In this document: one piece after another, positions 9,610-18,518 of the stretch
How the letters are laid out: every line of letters begins with the position of its first letter
How positions within the stretch are numbered: position 1 is the first letter of the stretch
NCBI RefSeq assembly: GCF_000383615.1
Contig: NZ_KB911626.1
Location: 1 to 52,256 of the forward strand
Source of the DNA: Streptomyces canus 299MFChir4.1
Lineage (GTDB): Bacteria > Actinomycetota > Actinomycetes > Streptomycetales > Streptomycetaceae
Length of the DNA stretch: 52,256 nucleotides
Direction of reading: 5' to 3'
The notes under the pieces: model-generated
Seen by the model: the letters and a program-made list of their open reading frames with translations, nothing else
Databases searched by the model: none
Told to the model about the DNA's origin: nothing
Program-made: the position numbers and the translations under genes

Positions 9610-10689
9610 ATGAGACCACGTTCGAAACTCCCCGCGCTGCTGCTCGGCACCGCACTCCTCGCAAGCGTCCTCGGAATCGGTACCGTCGCCACGGCGGCCG
9701 GCCCCGGCGACGCCCCGGCCGCCTCGGCCGGCGGTCACACCGGGCACACGATGGCAGTGTCGACCCAGGCGTCCGGCGACGACCCCGACGGCGACGGGTA
9801 CATCCCAGCCGTACCCCCGGTCACCGGCGTGACCCCGTCCGATGCCACCCCGCCGGCGCGCTACCACAAGGAGTTCCAGGCCAACTGCGCTGTCACGCAC
9901 ACCGCGCCGGACGACCCGATCGTGTATCCGGGGCAACCCGGAAAGTCCCACGACCACACCTTCATGGGGAACACGACGACGCACGCAGGCAGCACGACGG
10001 CGAGCCTCTACGGAGGCAACACCACCTGCCTGGCCCCGGCCGACGCCTCCGCGTACTGGATGCCGTCCCTGTACAACGGGGACAAGAAGATCCTTCCGGT
10101 CGGGCCGCAGGTCATCTACTACAAGGCAGGCGTCACCGACTACACCAGCGTGCGGCCCTTCCCCAGGGGACTGCGGTTCGTGGTCGGCGACCCCATGCAG
10201 AGCGCCCAGGAGTTCCGCAGCCACAAGGGTTTCGTCGAGGGCTGGGAGTGCGGTGACAGCTTCTTCAACGTCGACTTCCCGGCGAGCTGCCCGAGTCGTC
10301 CCGAGGTCCAGCTCAACATCCGCTTCCAGGCGCCCAGTTGCTGGGACGGCCGGTACCTCGACACCCCCGACCACAGGAGCCACATGGCCTACCCGATCGT
10401 CAAGCCCGGCACCAACGACAACATGTGCCCGGCCTCTCACCCCGTCGCCCTGCCGATGATCGAGTTCAAAATGGCCTTCCCGGTCAACGGCGACATGAGC
10501 CAGGTCCGCCTGGCCAGCGGACGCGGGTACTCCTTCCACTACGACTTCTTCAACGCGTGGGAGGAGCGGACCCTCAGCGCGTTGGTCGACCACTGCATCG
10601 TGGGCGGCCTCCAGTGCGACGCGCGCGGCTACGACCAGAACCACCCGGAGCGCGGCGCGGTGCTGAACGAGGACTACCGACTGCCCTGA
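9610..10689 (+). CDS. Secreted DUF1996 domain protein
   Basis: 359 aa with a clear signal peptide (MRPRSKLPALLLGTALLASVLGIGTVATAA). DUF1996 covers most of the mature chain: YHKEFQANCAVTHTAPDDPI, PGKSHDHTFMGN, YWMPSLYNG, FVEGWECGDS, APSCWDGRYLDTPDHRSHMAY, CPASHPVALPMIEF and HYDFFNAWE. Conserved Cys pairs and His/Asp residues suggest an extracellular metal or sugar site, but the family has no assigned function. An aaggagg ribosome binding site sits 5 nt before the ATG. It follows the CBM32 glycosidase in the same direction and may be co-expressed. DUF1996 proteins are known mainly from fungi and actinobacteria, often as secreted proteins. Confidence 0.88.
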   Translation: MRPRSKLPALLLGTALLASVLGIGTVATAAGPGDAPAASAGGHTGHTMAVSTQASGDDPDGDGYIPAVPPVTGVTPSDATPPARYHKEFQANCAVTHTAPDDPIVYPGQPGKSHDHTFMGNTTTHAGSTTASLYGGNTTCLAPADASAYWMPSLYNGDKKILPVGPQVIYYKAGVTDYTSVRPFPRGLRFVVGDPMQSAQEFRSHKGFVEGWECGDSFFNVDFPASCPSRPEVQLNIRFQAPSCWDGRYLDTPDHRSHMAYPIVKPGTNDNMCPASHPVALPMIEFKMAFPVNGDMSQVRLASGRGYSFHYDFFNAWEERTLSALVDHCIVGGLQCDARGYDQNHPERGAVLNEDYRLP

Positions 10690-10710
10690 CCCGGCGAGCG
10701 CTCACGAGCG

Positions 10711-10741
10711 CGACGGCATTCGCGTGGCGCGGGTGCCGTCG
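10711..10741. terminator. Hairpin between convergent DUF1996 and lacI genes
   Basis: cgacggca (10711-10718) pairs with tgccgtcg (10734-10741) in the 185-bp gap between convergent genes, consistent with a bidirectional terminator. Nothing else is seen in the gap. Confidence 0.45.
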
Positions 10742-10874
10742 TGCTCCTTCCGCTGCCGGCCGGGACCAGGAAGGACCCCAGCGGTGTGCCACCGCGGGTG
10801 GACACGCGATGCCCTGCCCCTGCCGGCCACGTCGGCCGAACCGGCTGGGCGCCCAACCGCCACGAGGGTGCCGG

Positions 10875-11894
10875 TCAGCCGGATTCGCGTACGACCAGCA
10901 CCGGCTCGAAGAGGAGGGCGCGGGGTTCGGTGCGGGGACTCTGGACCTGCTCGTCCAGCATCCTGGCCATGGCCGCCGCCATCTCCTCCACCGGCTGGCG
11001 AACGGTGGTCAGAGGCGGGCGGCACGTCACGGCGATGCTGGAGTCGTCGAACCCGACGACGGCGACATCCTCCGGTATGCGCCTGCCCAGTTCTCGAAGA
11101 ACCTGGCAGGCGCCCTGTGCCATCAGGTCGTTGGCGGCGAACACGCCGTCCACCGAGGACTGGTCCCGCAACAGCGCGACCATGGCAGCCGCCCCACTGT
11201 CCAGAGTGAAGACACCCTCGGCCGTCGCAGGGCTGCCATGCCCGGCGTGAGCCAGGGCATCACGGAATCCGGCGAGGCGTTGCCGGCCGGCCCTCAGATC
11301 CGCGGGTCCGCCGATCGCCGCGATACGTCGGCAGCCGCGAGCCAGGAGACGCTCTCCGGCCAGACGTCCCCCCGCATAATGATCCAGATCGACGTAACTG
11401 ACCGGTGACGTCCGGGCGGGGCGGGCGAACAGCACCGTGGGGACGTGGGCGGCAAGGAGCATGCGCGGCAAGGGGTCGTCCGATTGCACGGAGACCACCA
11501 GCGCGCCGTCCGCGCTGCCTTGCCGCACATAGTCGACCACCTGCTTCCTGGCCGCCTCCGACTCAGCGAACAACAGCACCGGTTGGATCATGCGCGCCCG
11601 GAGATACCCGACGACGCCGTTGACGACGCGACCGAAGAAAGGGTCGGCGAACACGCGGCCGGCGAAGGCGTCGCCCGCACCGGAGATGATCAGGGCCACG
11701 GCTCCGATGCGCCGGGTGACCAGTGCCCTCGCCGCGCGGTTCGGCGTGTAGCCCGTCCGTTCGATCGCACTGCGGACCAGGTCCTGGATGTCGGGATCGA
11801 CGTTGCGCACGCCGTTCACGACCCGCGACACGGTGGCGCGGGAGACCCCGGCCTCCCGTGCGACATCCTCCAGCGTCGGGGCCTGCCTGTTCAT
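10875..11894 (-). CDS. LacI-family transcriptional regulator 1
   Basis: 339-aa repressor. N-terminal HTH LEDVAREAGVSRATVSRVVN with hinge helix NRAARALVTRR, then a periplasmic-binding-protein-like ligand domain (GAVALIISGAG; DGALVVSV; RRIAAIGGPADLRAGRQRLAGF; DGVFAANDLMAQGA; EDVAVVGFDDSSIA). The recognition helix SRATVSRVVN is the canonical type and differs from the KTVSNV type of the other two LacI regulators here. It is convergent with the glycosidase/DUF1996 pair and is the best candidate to control them through the gc-centred palindrome at 6948. ATG start; the sugar effector is unknown. Confidence 0.9.
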   Translation of the reverse strand: MNRQAPTLEDVAREAGVSRATVSRVVNGVRNVDPDIQDLVRSAIERTGYTPNRAARALVTRRIGAVALIISGAGDAFAGRVFADPFFGRVVNGVVGYLRARMIQPVLLFAESEAARKQVVDYVRQGSADGALVVSVQSDDPLPRMLLAAHVPTVLFARPARTSPVSYVDLDHYAGGRLAGERLLARGCRRIAAIGGPADLRAGRQRLAGFRDALAHAGHGSPATAEGVFTLDSGAAAMVALLRDQSSVDGVFAANDLMAQGACQVLRELGRRIPEDVAVVGFDDSSIAVTCRPPLTTVRQPVEEMAAAMARMLDEQVQSPRTEPRALLFEPVLVVRESG

Positions 11895-11967
11895 GGGAAA
11901 ACTTTAGCGTCGGGCACTGCAGGGCACATGCTCCGAGCGCAAGTCTGAAACTCCCGAGGTTGGACTC

Positions 11968-12126
11968 GTGCTGACCGCTGACAACGCGCGGTCAGGTGAC
12001 AACAATCGCCTCTTCGCGGCCGCACGCGAAGACACTCGGACCGCCCACGCCTCGGCCGAGTCCGGCCACGGCGTCCGTTACGCCGCAGCGGCAGCCCTGG
12101 TGGATGAGTTGGTGCAGTGGGCTTGA
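11968..12126 (+). pseudogene. IstB-like (IS21-family ATPase) remnant
   Basis: A 52-residue fragment from an in-frame GTG to TGA. The stretch AHASAESGHGVRYAAAAALVDELVQ resembles the segment after Walker A in IS21-type IstB helpers (…A-GYRVRY--A--LVNELVEA). Walker A and everything after this segment are missing. Its last codons run into the left arm of the 31-bp inverted repeat. The call rests on one short motif. Confidence 0.4.
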
Positions 12127-12200
12127 TCCGCTTTGACGGACATCCTTCCGGGGCGGAACCCCTGATCTCGGATGTCCGTCAAAGCGGATCAAGCCCACTG
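12115..12200. repeat. Perfect 31-bp inverted repeat with 24-bp spacer
   Basis: The left arm at 12115-12145 begins cagtgggcttgatccgcttt. The right arm at 12170-12200 is its exact reverse complement. The spacer contains a small ggggcggaacccc hairpin. The arms contain TGTCCGTCAAAGCGG reading outward from the centre, compatible with IS21-type ends, which begin TGT. Two such ends facing away from each other would be a fossil junction of IS copies. Alternatively it is a very strong terminator. Confidence 0.7.
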
Positions 12201-12453
12201 GCCGCCTCATGACCAGGGCTACGCGGAGATCGCTGCTGCACCACTCGGCGGGACATCATCACTGGCGCAGGTGATCGACGCGGTGCGCCACCTCGTCGAC
12301 AACGGCATCAAGTGGCGGGCGATGCCAGGCGACTTTCCGACCTGGCCGCAGGTACGACCGGCTCGGGCAGTGGGCAGCAGGAACCGCCAACGGCACCTGT
12401 ACCGAAGGAAACTCAGACCGATCCCGCGTGCGGCAGATCGCGGACCCGGGTGA
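12172..12453 (+). pseudogene. IS5-family transposase N-terminal remnant
   Basis: Residues SSLAQVIDAVRHLVDNGIKWRAMP followed by GDFPTWPQV match the N-terminal DUF4096-type region of IS5-family transposases (…AVRYLVDNGIKWRAMP-DFPPW…). After this a frame change at about 12355 and truncation leave no catalytic DDE part. The apparent start overlaps the right arm of the inverted repeat, so it is probably not the native one. Confidence 0.65.
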
Positions 12454-12543
12454 CTGCGGAGCTCGTGACCCGGATGGGGAGGACCCTCAGGGCGGGCGTA
12501 GCGTGGGCCGACTCGAACGTTTGATGTGCTGGAGGGAACGTAG

Positions 12544-13554
12544 ATGGTTCAGGCGTATTCGGTCGAAAGGGCGGGCGGACCGGTGGTGCCGCGCGAGGTG
12601 GAGACTCGGCCGCTGGGCCCGCTCGAGGTCGATGTGGCGGTGACCCACTGCGGGGTCTGCCGCTCGGACATCACCCTGATCGACGACGAGTACGGGTATG
12701 CCGCCTTTCCGCTGGTCGCCGGGCACGAGGCAGTTGGCGTGGTAACCGCGATCGGCGAGGCCGTGCCGGAGGGCCGCCTCAGCGTCGGGCAACGGGTCGG
12801 CGTGGGCGCCATCGCCGGGTCGTGTTTTGCCTGTGAGTGGTGTCTCACCGGGCAGCACGGCATGTGCCCGGACAGGGATGACCCAGTCACGCGCGGTCTC
12901 GGCGGCGGGTTCGCCCAGCAGATTCGGGCCGGCGACTGGCGACACGTTCCGGCAATCCCAGAGGCGATCAGCTCCGAGCACGCAGGCCCGTTGTTGTGTG
13001 GCGGGGCCACCGTCTTCGCTCCGCTGCTGCGCTACGGGGTCAAGCCGATTGACCGAGTCGCCGTCGTCGGCATCGGCGGCCTTGGCCACCTGGCGATCCA
13101 GTTCCTGGCGGCCTGGGGCTGCCACGTCACGGCGATTTCTGCCACGAACTCGAAAGAAGCCGACACGCGCCGCCTCGGCGCGCACCACTTCATCAACTCT
13201 GACAGCGATGAGTTGGAGCAGGCAAAAGGTGAATTCGACTTCATTTTGTCGACCGTCTCCGCTGACCTCCCCTGGGAAAGCTACCTCGCCGCGTTGCGCC
13301 CTCGCGGTATTTTCTGTTCAGTCGGTGTACCTCCGAGCGACATGTCGCTGAACTCGGTCGACCTCGTGTCTCGCGAGTTGAGCGTCGTCGGCGCCATCGC
13401 CAGTTCGGTTCATGTCACACGGCAGATGCTTGACTTCGCCGCTCGGCACGAGATCCGCCCGCAGATCGAGGTCTTCCCGGTCAATCGAATGGACGAAGCC
13501 CTGGAACAGGTCCGCAGTAACCGAATCCGCTACCGCGCCGTCATCGAGCTCTGA
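12544..13554 (+). CDS. Zinc-dependent alcohol dehydrogenase, cinnamyl-alcohol-dehydrogenase type
   Basis: 336-aa medium-chain dehydrogenase. Catalytic zinc ligands: Cys36 in THCGVCRSD and His61 in GHEAVG. The complete structural zinc set is Cys94, Cys97, Cys100 and Cys108 (CFACEWCLTGQHGMC). The nucleotide-binding motif VVGIGGLGHLAIQF follows near residue 175, and a C-terminal segment SSVHVTRQMLDFAARHEIRP is typical of the CAD/YahK group, which reduces aldehydes with NADPH. A ggaggg site lies 8 nt before the ATG. It stands alone, with IS debris upstream and a hairpin terminator downstream, and is convergent with the regulator at 14091. Substrate not determinable. Confidence 0.92.
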   Translation: MVQAYSVERAGGPVVPREVETRPLGPLEVDVAVTHCGVCRSDITLIDDEYGYAAFPLVAGHEAVGVVTAIGEAVPEGRLSVGQRVGVGAIAGSCFACEWCLTGQHGMCPDRDDPVTRGLGGGFAQQIRAGDWRHVPAIPEAISSEHAGPLLCGGATVFAPLLRYGVKPIDRVAVVGIGGLGHLAIQFLAAWGCHVTAISATNSKEADTRRLGAHHFINSDSDELEQAKGEFDFILSTVSADLPWESYLAALRPRGIFCSVGVPPSDMSLNSVDLVSRELSVVGAIASSVHVTRQMLDFAARHEIRPQIEVFPVNRMDEALEQVRSNRIRYRAVIEL

Positions 13555-13656
13555 CCTCCCATTTCATTCGCCGCGCCGTCCGGATCTTGGTCGGCGACGC
13601 GAAAGCGCCTCCTGCGCCGAAATGAGGAGGCCGGCCCAATACGACGCGGGCACGGG

Positions 13657-13677
13657 CCCTTGATGAAAACTCAAGGG
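13657..13677 (+). terminator. Hairpin terminator downstream of the alcohol dehydrogenase
   Basis: cccttga/tcaaggg stem with a 7-nt loop, followed by ttt, 103 bp after the stop. The remaining gap to 14090 (about 410 bp) contains only mixed-frame open reading without recognisable protein features; I see no supported gene there. Confidence 0.6.
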
Positions 13678-14090
13678 TTTCCGTCTCACCGCTCGCGTGG
13701 TGCGTCGCCTCAGGGTCAGCAGCTCGCCGCGCACGCCCTGGCAGCCGACCGGGGTACGCAAGGGCACAGAACGTGCTGCTCGTCGAGACCGCAAGGGCGC
13801 CGCGGGCAGGGGGATATCCGTGCGGTCGCCGCCGTGATGCCTTTGTGGGCAGCACCTGATCCGCATGTCCTGGAGGAATTCCGCGCATTGGGAGGGGCGA
13901 CAATTCTCGGCTCGATCCGGGTAACCCGCCTGACGCCTCTCGGCAGGGGCGTTCTCAAATCCTCAGGATCCAGTGCCTCGTGTGTCCAGGATCAAGGGCC
14001 AAGGTCCCACCAGTCTCAACCCCCTGGGACCAACCCAGGCGCCGCGGGCTGGACCGCGTCCGCGGCGTCGTCAGTGGCGTCCGGTGCCCG

Positions 14091-15095
14091 TTACAGCCAA
14101 CCTCGGCGGGCGGCCTGCCAAGCCAACTGCATGCGGGTCCCCGCTCCGGCGAGTGCCATCATGCGCTGGATGTGCCGTTGTACCGTACGGCGGCTCAGGC
14201 CCAGTTGGGTGGCCATTGCCTTGTCGGTGACCCCCACCACCAGGAGGGCGAGCAGGCGCCGGTCGAAAGCGGACAGCGGGTCCGGCCCGCCGGCCCCGTC
14301 CGTACCGGTGACCGTGCTGGATTCGTCGATGGCCAGGGGGACGGCGTCCTCCCAGTAGCGTTCGAAAAGGGCGATGAGGGCGGCGACCAGACTGCTGTCG
14401 CGCAAGAGGGCCGCGGTCGGTTCGTCGGGATTGCCCTGCGGGCCGCCGGGCACGAGTGGGCAGACCGCGATGGCGCGGTCCGCGATCGCCAGGCGCAGCG
14501 GCAGGTGCGGGACCGCGCGGGCGACCTCCCCGGCGCGCATCCCTGCAACAACGTTGTCAACAGCCTCTTCGTCATCGAAGAAGGCCTTCTCGTACAGCAC
14601 CCGGTAGTGCACGCCGCGACCCAGGGCCTCAAATTCCGAGTCATTGCTGCCCGAGGGCATGGCGACGTACTGGGCCTTGCAGAACCAGAGCATCTCGTGC
14701 TGGGCACTCGCCTGGATCTGTCGCAGGTGCTGGCGCAGCGCTTCGGCGCCCGTGATGACCTCGATCAGCTCGCTGGCGTCCCGCCGACGCATCGTGTCGC
14801 GGTAGGTCTGCAGCAGATTGGTGACTTCGGCCCGGGCGACGTCGAGTGCGTCGGCGTTCTGTCTGAGCCGGGGCAGCAGCGCCACATCGGGGGGAGTGGC
14901 GCGGAAGTGCCGCGGCAGCGTGTCGGTGTGGCTCGCCATTCCCTTGGCGGCCAGCGCATCGAGGACCGCCGCAGCCTCGACCAGGCTCAGACCGGTATGC
15001 GAGGCAACATCCTCGGCTGAGGCCTGGCTGACCGTCATGAGATGCCGGTAGACGGACTCCTCGGCGCCCGACACCCCTGCAGGCCCCAGCGTCAT
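14091..15095 (-). CDS. LuxR-type HTH regulator with N-terminal TrmB-like domain
   Basis: 334 aa. The N-terminus resembles TrmB/MarR-like winged helices (EESVYRHLMTVSQASAEDVASHTGLSLVEAAAVLDALAAKGM). The middle part (residues ~95-260) matches the sensor region of this actinobacterial family (MLWFCKAQYVAM; YRVLYEKAFF; RLAIADRAIAVCPL). The C-terminus carries a LuxR HTH: DRRLLALLVVGVTDKAMATQ, then LGLSRRTVQRHIQRMM. ATG at 15093-15095 with ggggagg 6 nt upstream. Such proteins often sit by metabolic or transport genes; here the flanking genes are dehydrogenases. The target is unknown. Confidence 0.82.
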   Translation of the reverse strand: MTLGPAGVSGAEESVYRHLMTVSQASAEDVASHTGLSLVEAAAVLDALAAKGMASHTDTLPRHFRATPPDVALLPRLRQNADALDVARAEVTNLLQTYRDTMRRRDASELIEVITGAEALRQHLRQIQASAQHEMLWFCKAQYVAMPSGSNDSEFEALGRGVHYRVLYEKAFFDDEEAVDNVVAGMRAGEVARAVPHLPLRLAIADRAIAVCPLVPGGPQGNPDEPTAALLRDSSLVAALIALFERYWEDAVPLAIDESSTVTGTDGAGGPDPLSAFDRRLLALLVVGVTDKAMATQLGLSRRTVQRHIQRMMALAGAGTRMQLAWQAARRGWL

Positions 15096-15252
15096 GGCAT
15101 CCTCCCCGCGACCGGCCGACTTCGATGGTTGAACACCGTACTGCACGGTTGTTACTGCAGGGTGAGGGTGAGGGTGAGCGGGGCTGTCCTTCGCCCGCCC
15201 ACCCTTCTCTGAACCCCAGGAGGACTGTGTCCTACGTGGTGAGGCGGACGAG

Positions 15253-15648
15253 GTGCTTCTAGCAGCAGAGGGCAGCGGCCGAGAAATGCCACGTACTTGC
15301 GGGGATAACGTTCGTAGCGGGACCGGGTCTGCGGTCCGGGACGGACTGTCCGCCCACTGGAGTCGGGCCATGCGGGCCTGGGCTGCCGAGCAGGACTGGC
15401 TGACACTGGAGCGGCTGTCGGCCTGCGCACCCGAACTCAATCCGGTCGAACCGCTGTGGTTGGCCGTTAAGACCCGCGAGCTGGCCAACCTCGTCGGCGA
15501 CCACCTCGCCGACGTCGCCGACGCGGCCGAACGCGGCATCCATAATCCATCCCTAACCACCACAGAACTTGCGAAAAGCCCAGTAGGGCACATTTCCTTA
15601 GCCCGAGTTGGCCAAGGTGGCATCATGGATCGACGGTTCATGCTGTAA
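15253..15648 (+). pseudogene. IS630-family transposase C-terminal remnant
   Basis: From about 15330 the frame reads DGLSAHWSRAMRAWAAEQDW, LTLERLSACAPELNPVEPLW, ELANLVGDHLADVADAAERG. This is the C-terminal DDE region of IS630/DDE_3 transposases, with the PELNPVE motif carrying the final catalytic Glu. The N-terminal two thirds are absent. The stop lies just before the aldehyde dehydrogenase start. Confidence 0.75.
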
Positions 15649-15661
15649 GGAGCGTTCCATA

Positions 15662-17122
15662 GTGAAAGCCACATCATCTTCGACTGATCTGAACATTGAC
15701 TGGCTGTTCATAGGGGGTGCCCGTGTGAGCCCTCGCTCGGCCGAGCGCATCACGGTGACCTCTCCGAACACAAGCGCAGTGATCGGTTCTGTACCGCATT
15801 CAGGTGTCGAAGATGTCGATGCGGCTGTCGGTGCTGCGCGTGCCGCGTTCGATGACCCGGAGGGCTGGACTAAGTGGGCCCCCGCACGGCGGGCGCGCGC
15901 GATGCGCCGTTTCGCCGACTCCATCGAGAGGAGGGTGCCGGAGTTCGCTCGCCGTATCAGTAGTCAGAACGGCATGCCCCTGACCACCGCCCTTGCCACT
16001 GACGGCCGTACGCCTGTCGACGTTCTGCGCCTGTTTGCGGATTTCGCCGACCAGCTCGTGGACGATGAGGAGAGGAGATCTTTTACCGGTGGCAGGACCG
16101 TGGTGCGCCGGTTGCCCCTGGGCGTGGTCGGGGCCATCGTGCCGTGGAACTTTCCGCAGACGCTTGCCGTGTTCAAGTACGCGCCTGCGCTGGCGGTGGG
16201 CTGCACTGTCGTGCTCAAGCCGTCGCCGGAGACCGTCCTCGACGCCGCCCTGCTGGCCGAGGCGGCTGAGGAAGCGGACTTGCCCGCAGGCGTGTTCAAC
16301 ATCGTGCCCGGCGGCCCGGAGACCGGGAAGCATCTTGTAAGCCACCCCGACGTGGACAAGATTGCCTTCACCGGCTCGACCGAGGCCGGGCGGAGCATCG
16401 GCGAGGCATGCGGCAGGCTGATGCGCCCGGTGACGCTGGAACTGGGCGGCAAATCTGCCGCCATCGTCCTTGACGACGCGGACCTCGCCGAAGCTGCGGG
16501 TGACGGCAGGCTGGCCAAGGCGACCATGGGAAACAATGGCCAGACCTGCCACTTGTCCACGCGTGTGCTACTCCCACGCTCGCGCTACGACGAGATGGTC
16601 GACGTCTTCGCCGAGTTGGCCGGTTCCTTGGTCGTGGGTGACTCACTCGATCCGGCGACGCAGGTCGGTCCGATGGTGACCAGCCGCCATCGCGACAGGG
16701 TGGAGAGCTACATTGCGATGGGTCATGCGGAAGGAGCCCGCCTCGTGGCTGGTGGAGCCCGGCCGGATCGGCGGGGCTGGTTTGTGCGACCCACGGTGTT
16801 CGCCGATGTATCCAATGCCTCCACGATCGCGCGGGAAGAGATTTTCGGCCCGGTTCTGAGTCTGATCCCCTATGACGGCGTGGAGGAGGCTGTCAGGATC
16901 GCTAATGACTCGCGCTACGGTCTGGCGGGCACGGTCTGGACATCCGACCCCGAGCGCGGTCTCGATGTCGCGAAGCAGATCGTAACGGGCGGTGTGGGAC
17001 TCAACGGATTCCGCCCGGATCCCGCTTCTCCCCTGGGGGGAACAAAGGACAGTGGCCTCGGTTCGGAGATGGGCCCCGAGAGCATGGCCCATTACCAACG
17101 ATTCCAGTCGATCTATCTCTGA
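15662..17122 (+). CDS. NAD(P)-dependent aldehyde dehydrogenase
   Basis: 486-aa aldehyde dehydrogenase superfamily enzyme oxidising an aldehyde to the acid. Motifs: VPWNFPQTLAVFKYAPALAVG, IAFTGSTEAGRSIG, the general-base Glu260 in LELGGKSAAIV, the nucleophile Cys296 in NNGQTCHLSTR, and EEIFGPVLSLIPY. The C-terminus carries GLGSEMGPE. I chose the GTG at 15662 because aaggag lies 9 nt upstream; an ATG at 15608 lacks one and would overlap the IS remnant. The preceding gene is IS debris, so it probably has its own promoter. Residual substrate specificity cannot be assigned; some family members act on terpenoid or aromatic aldehydes. Confidence 0.9.
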   Translation: MKATSSSTDLNIDWLFIGGARVSPRSAERITVTSPNTSAVIGSVPHSGVEDVDAAVGAARAAFDDPEGWTKWAPARRARAMRRFADSIERRVPEFARRISSQNGMPLTTALATDGRTPVDVLRLFADFADQLVDDEERRSFTGGRTVVRRLPLGVVGAIVPWNFPQTLAVFKYAPALAVGCTVVLKPSPETVLDAALLAEAAEEADLPAGVFNIVPGGPETGKHLVSHPDVDKIAFTGSTEAGRSIGEACGRLMRPVTLELGGKSAAIVLDDADLAEAAGDGRLAKATMGNNGQTCHLSTRVLLPRSRYDEMVDVFAELAGSLVVGDSLDPATQVGPMVTSRHRDRVESYIAMGHAEGARLVAGGARPDRRGWFVRPTVFADVSNASTIAREEIFGPVLSLIPYDGVEEAVRIANDSRYGLAGTVWTSDPERGLDVAKQIVTGGVGLNGFRPDPASPLGGTKDSGLGSEMGPESMAHYQRFQSIYL

Positions 17123-17819
17123 ACCCGCCGCAGCCGGAAGACGCCGCAGATGGGAGTGCCGCGCGAGGCACCGGCGCCGGGTGGCGTACTGTCCCTTTGC
17201 CCGGCTCAACAGGACGGCCGCGGCCTGCGGTCCCGCACCTGCTTCGCACGTTGCGCGGGACCGCACTCATCGTCCCCGCTCTGCGCCCACCCAGGTCCTC
17301 GGCCGCCGTGGGATGTGGCGCAGGTGTTCCCCGTCGCCCGTTCCACGGGCCGACGCCGCGCGCCCCATCGGCGGCAGAGCACCGTGGACGGCAGGCAATA
17401 CGTCCAGCCGAGGCGTCAGCCCACCGCGCCGCGGACATCTCGCACAGAACAGGCATACCGCGACGATCACACATGGCCAGCCCTCAACGACATCACGCCG
17501 CAAATGTCAGTAACCACGGGGCGTGGCCATCGGGCTCACCAGCGTGCCGTCACAGGCGAGGAATCGCCCTCACCGGGCGGGCTCTAGCGGCGACCAGATA
17601 ACGAGGTGGATGACATAGGCCGTCCGGGTCTCAGAGGCCCAACGAGGGTGCGGTGTCGACGTACGGCGACGCGCGTCTGGAATCCGCCTGCAGAAAGGCG
17701 ATTGCGGTCGGCGACCGTTCCTACTGCACAAGCAATCCTGGTCGCCAAGCACCGAGGCCGATCCGGAGACCGGCGACGCCGGAGCCGCGGCCGTCATGCA
17801 CGGCCCCGCGGGGCTGTTC

Positions 17820-17849
17820 GCCGTCACTCCCCGCTCGGGCGGTGACGGC
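17820..17849. terminator. Hairpin in an otherwise gene-poor gap
   Basis: gccgtcac (17820-17827) pairs with gtgacggc (17842-17849). It may end transcription of the leftward hypothetical gene at 17908. The rest of 17123-17907 has open frames on both strands but no start/ribosome-binding-site pair or motif that I can support, so I leave it unannotated. Confidence 0.35.
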
Positions 17850-17907
17850 CTATGGGGGAGCGGGTGCGGGGTGGCCATGGGCCACGGCATCCGGCCATGC
17901 AGCTCGA

Positions 17908-18372
17908 TCAGGTCGGTGGCTCGCCCAGGTCCACTGCCGGCTCACTCAACACCTTGACCAGAACGGCATTGGCGACCTGCGCCAGTCGGCTCAGCTGCAG
18001 CGCCTCGAACTGGAAGTACGGGTTGACCTGGAACGGCCCCGCGTGGCCGCCGTAGCCGAGGACCTGCTCCGATCCGAACAGCGTCCCTCGGTACCCCGTA
18101 TGCGCACGCTGGTTGTACAGCGGGCCTGTGAGCTCCTTCACCTGTTTCTGCGTCAGCACGGTCTTGAGTGCTTTCCGGAAGCGCTTCTCGGCAACTCCCT
18201 TGTGGTGCTTGCACTCGGGATGGCAGTCGCACATGGAGTCAGGGACGGACCTCATGCCGACGCCCTCGATTGCGGCTACGAAGGTGAGCAGCGAGAGCGA
18301 CGGATGACGTCTCTCCAGTCGTACGGCCTCGTACGCGCACGGCCCACTGCAGCTGCAGAGAGCCTCCGCCAT
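17908..18372 (-). CDS. Hypothetical protein with Cys/His cluster, possibly N-terminally truncated
   Basis: 154 residues with convincing protein character: YEAVRLERRHPSLSLLTFVA and AIEGVG, then a putative metal-binding cluster CDCHPECKHHK, a basic helix EKRFRKALKTVLTQKQVKEL, RAHTGYRGTLFGSEQVLGYG and a C-terminal helix. I do not recognise a family. The first ~12 residues (MAEALCSCSGPC) look unlike the rest and no ribosome binding site precedes the ATG. The native N-terminus may therefore have been lost at about 18345, with this being the C-terminal part of a longer protein. Confidence 0.55.
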   Translation of the reverse strand: MAEALCSCSGPCAYEAVRLERRHPSLSLLTFVAAIEGVGMRSVPDSMCDCHPECKHHKGVAEKRFRKALKTVLTQKQVKELTGPLYNQRAHTGYRGTLFGSEQVLGYGGHAGPFQVNPYFQFEALQLSRLAQVANAVLVKVLSEPAVDLGEPPT

Positions 18373-18518
18373 CTTGGTTTCGGCTGGTCGCGGGCCCTGG
18401 CGTGATGGTGGGTGGTGTTCGGGCTGGTGGTGGGGAAGTGTCCAGCATGTAGATCATCTGGCAGGGCAGTTCGCCTGTTCCAGTCCGCTGCCCCGCCCTC
18501 TTCCCTACGATCCGGCAC

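Noticed and set aside
13678..14090. Open frames between the alcohol dehydrogenase and the LuxR-type regulator
   Set aside because: No domain, no ribosome binding site, frames on both strands equally long; treated as intergenic.
17123..17907. Several overlapping 70-150 codon frames on both strands
   Set aside because: No start with a ribosome binding site, no motif, no helical pattern; left as gene-free apart from one hairpin.
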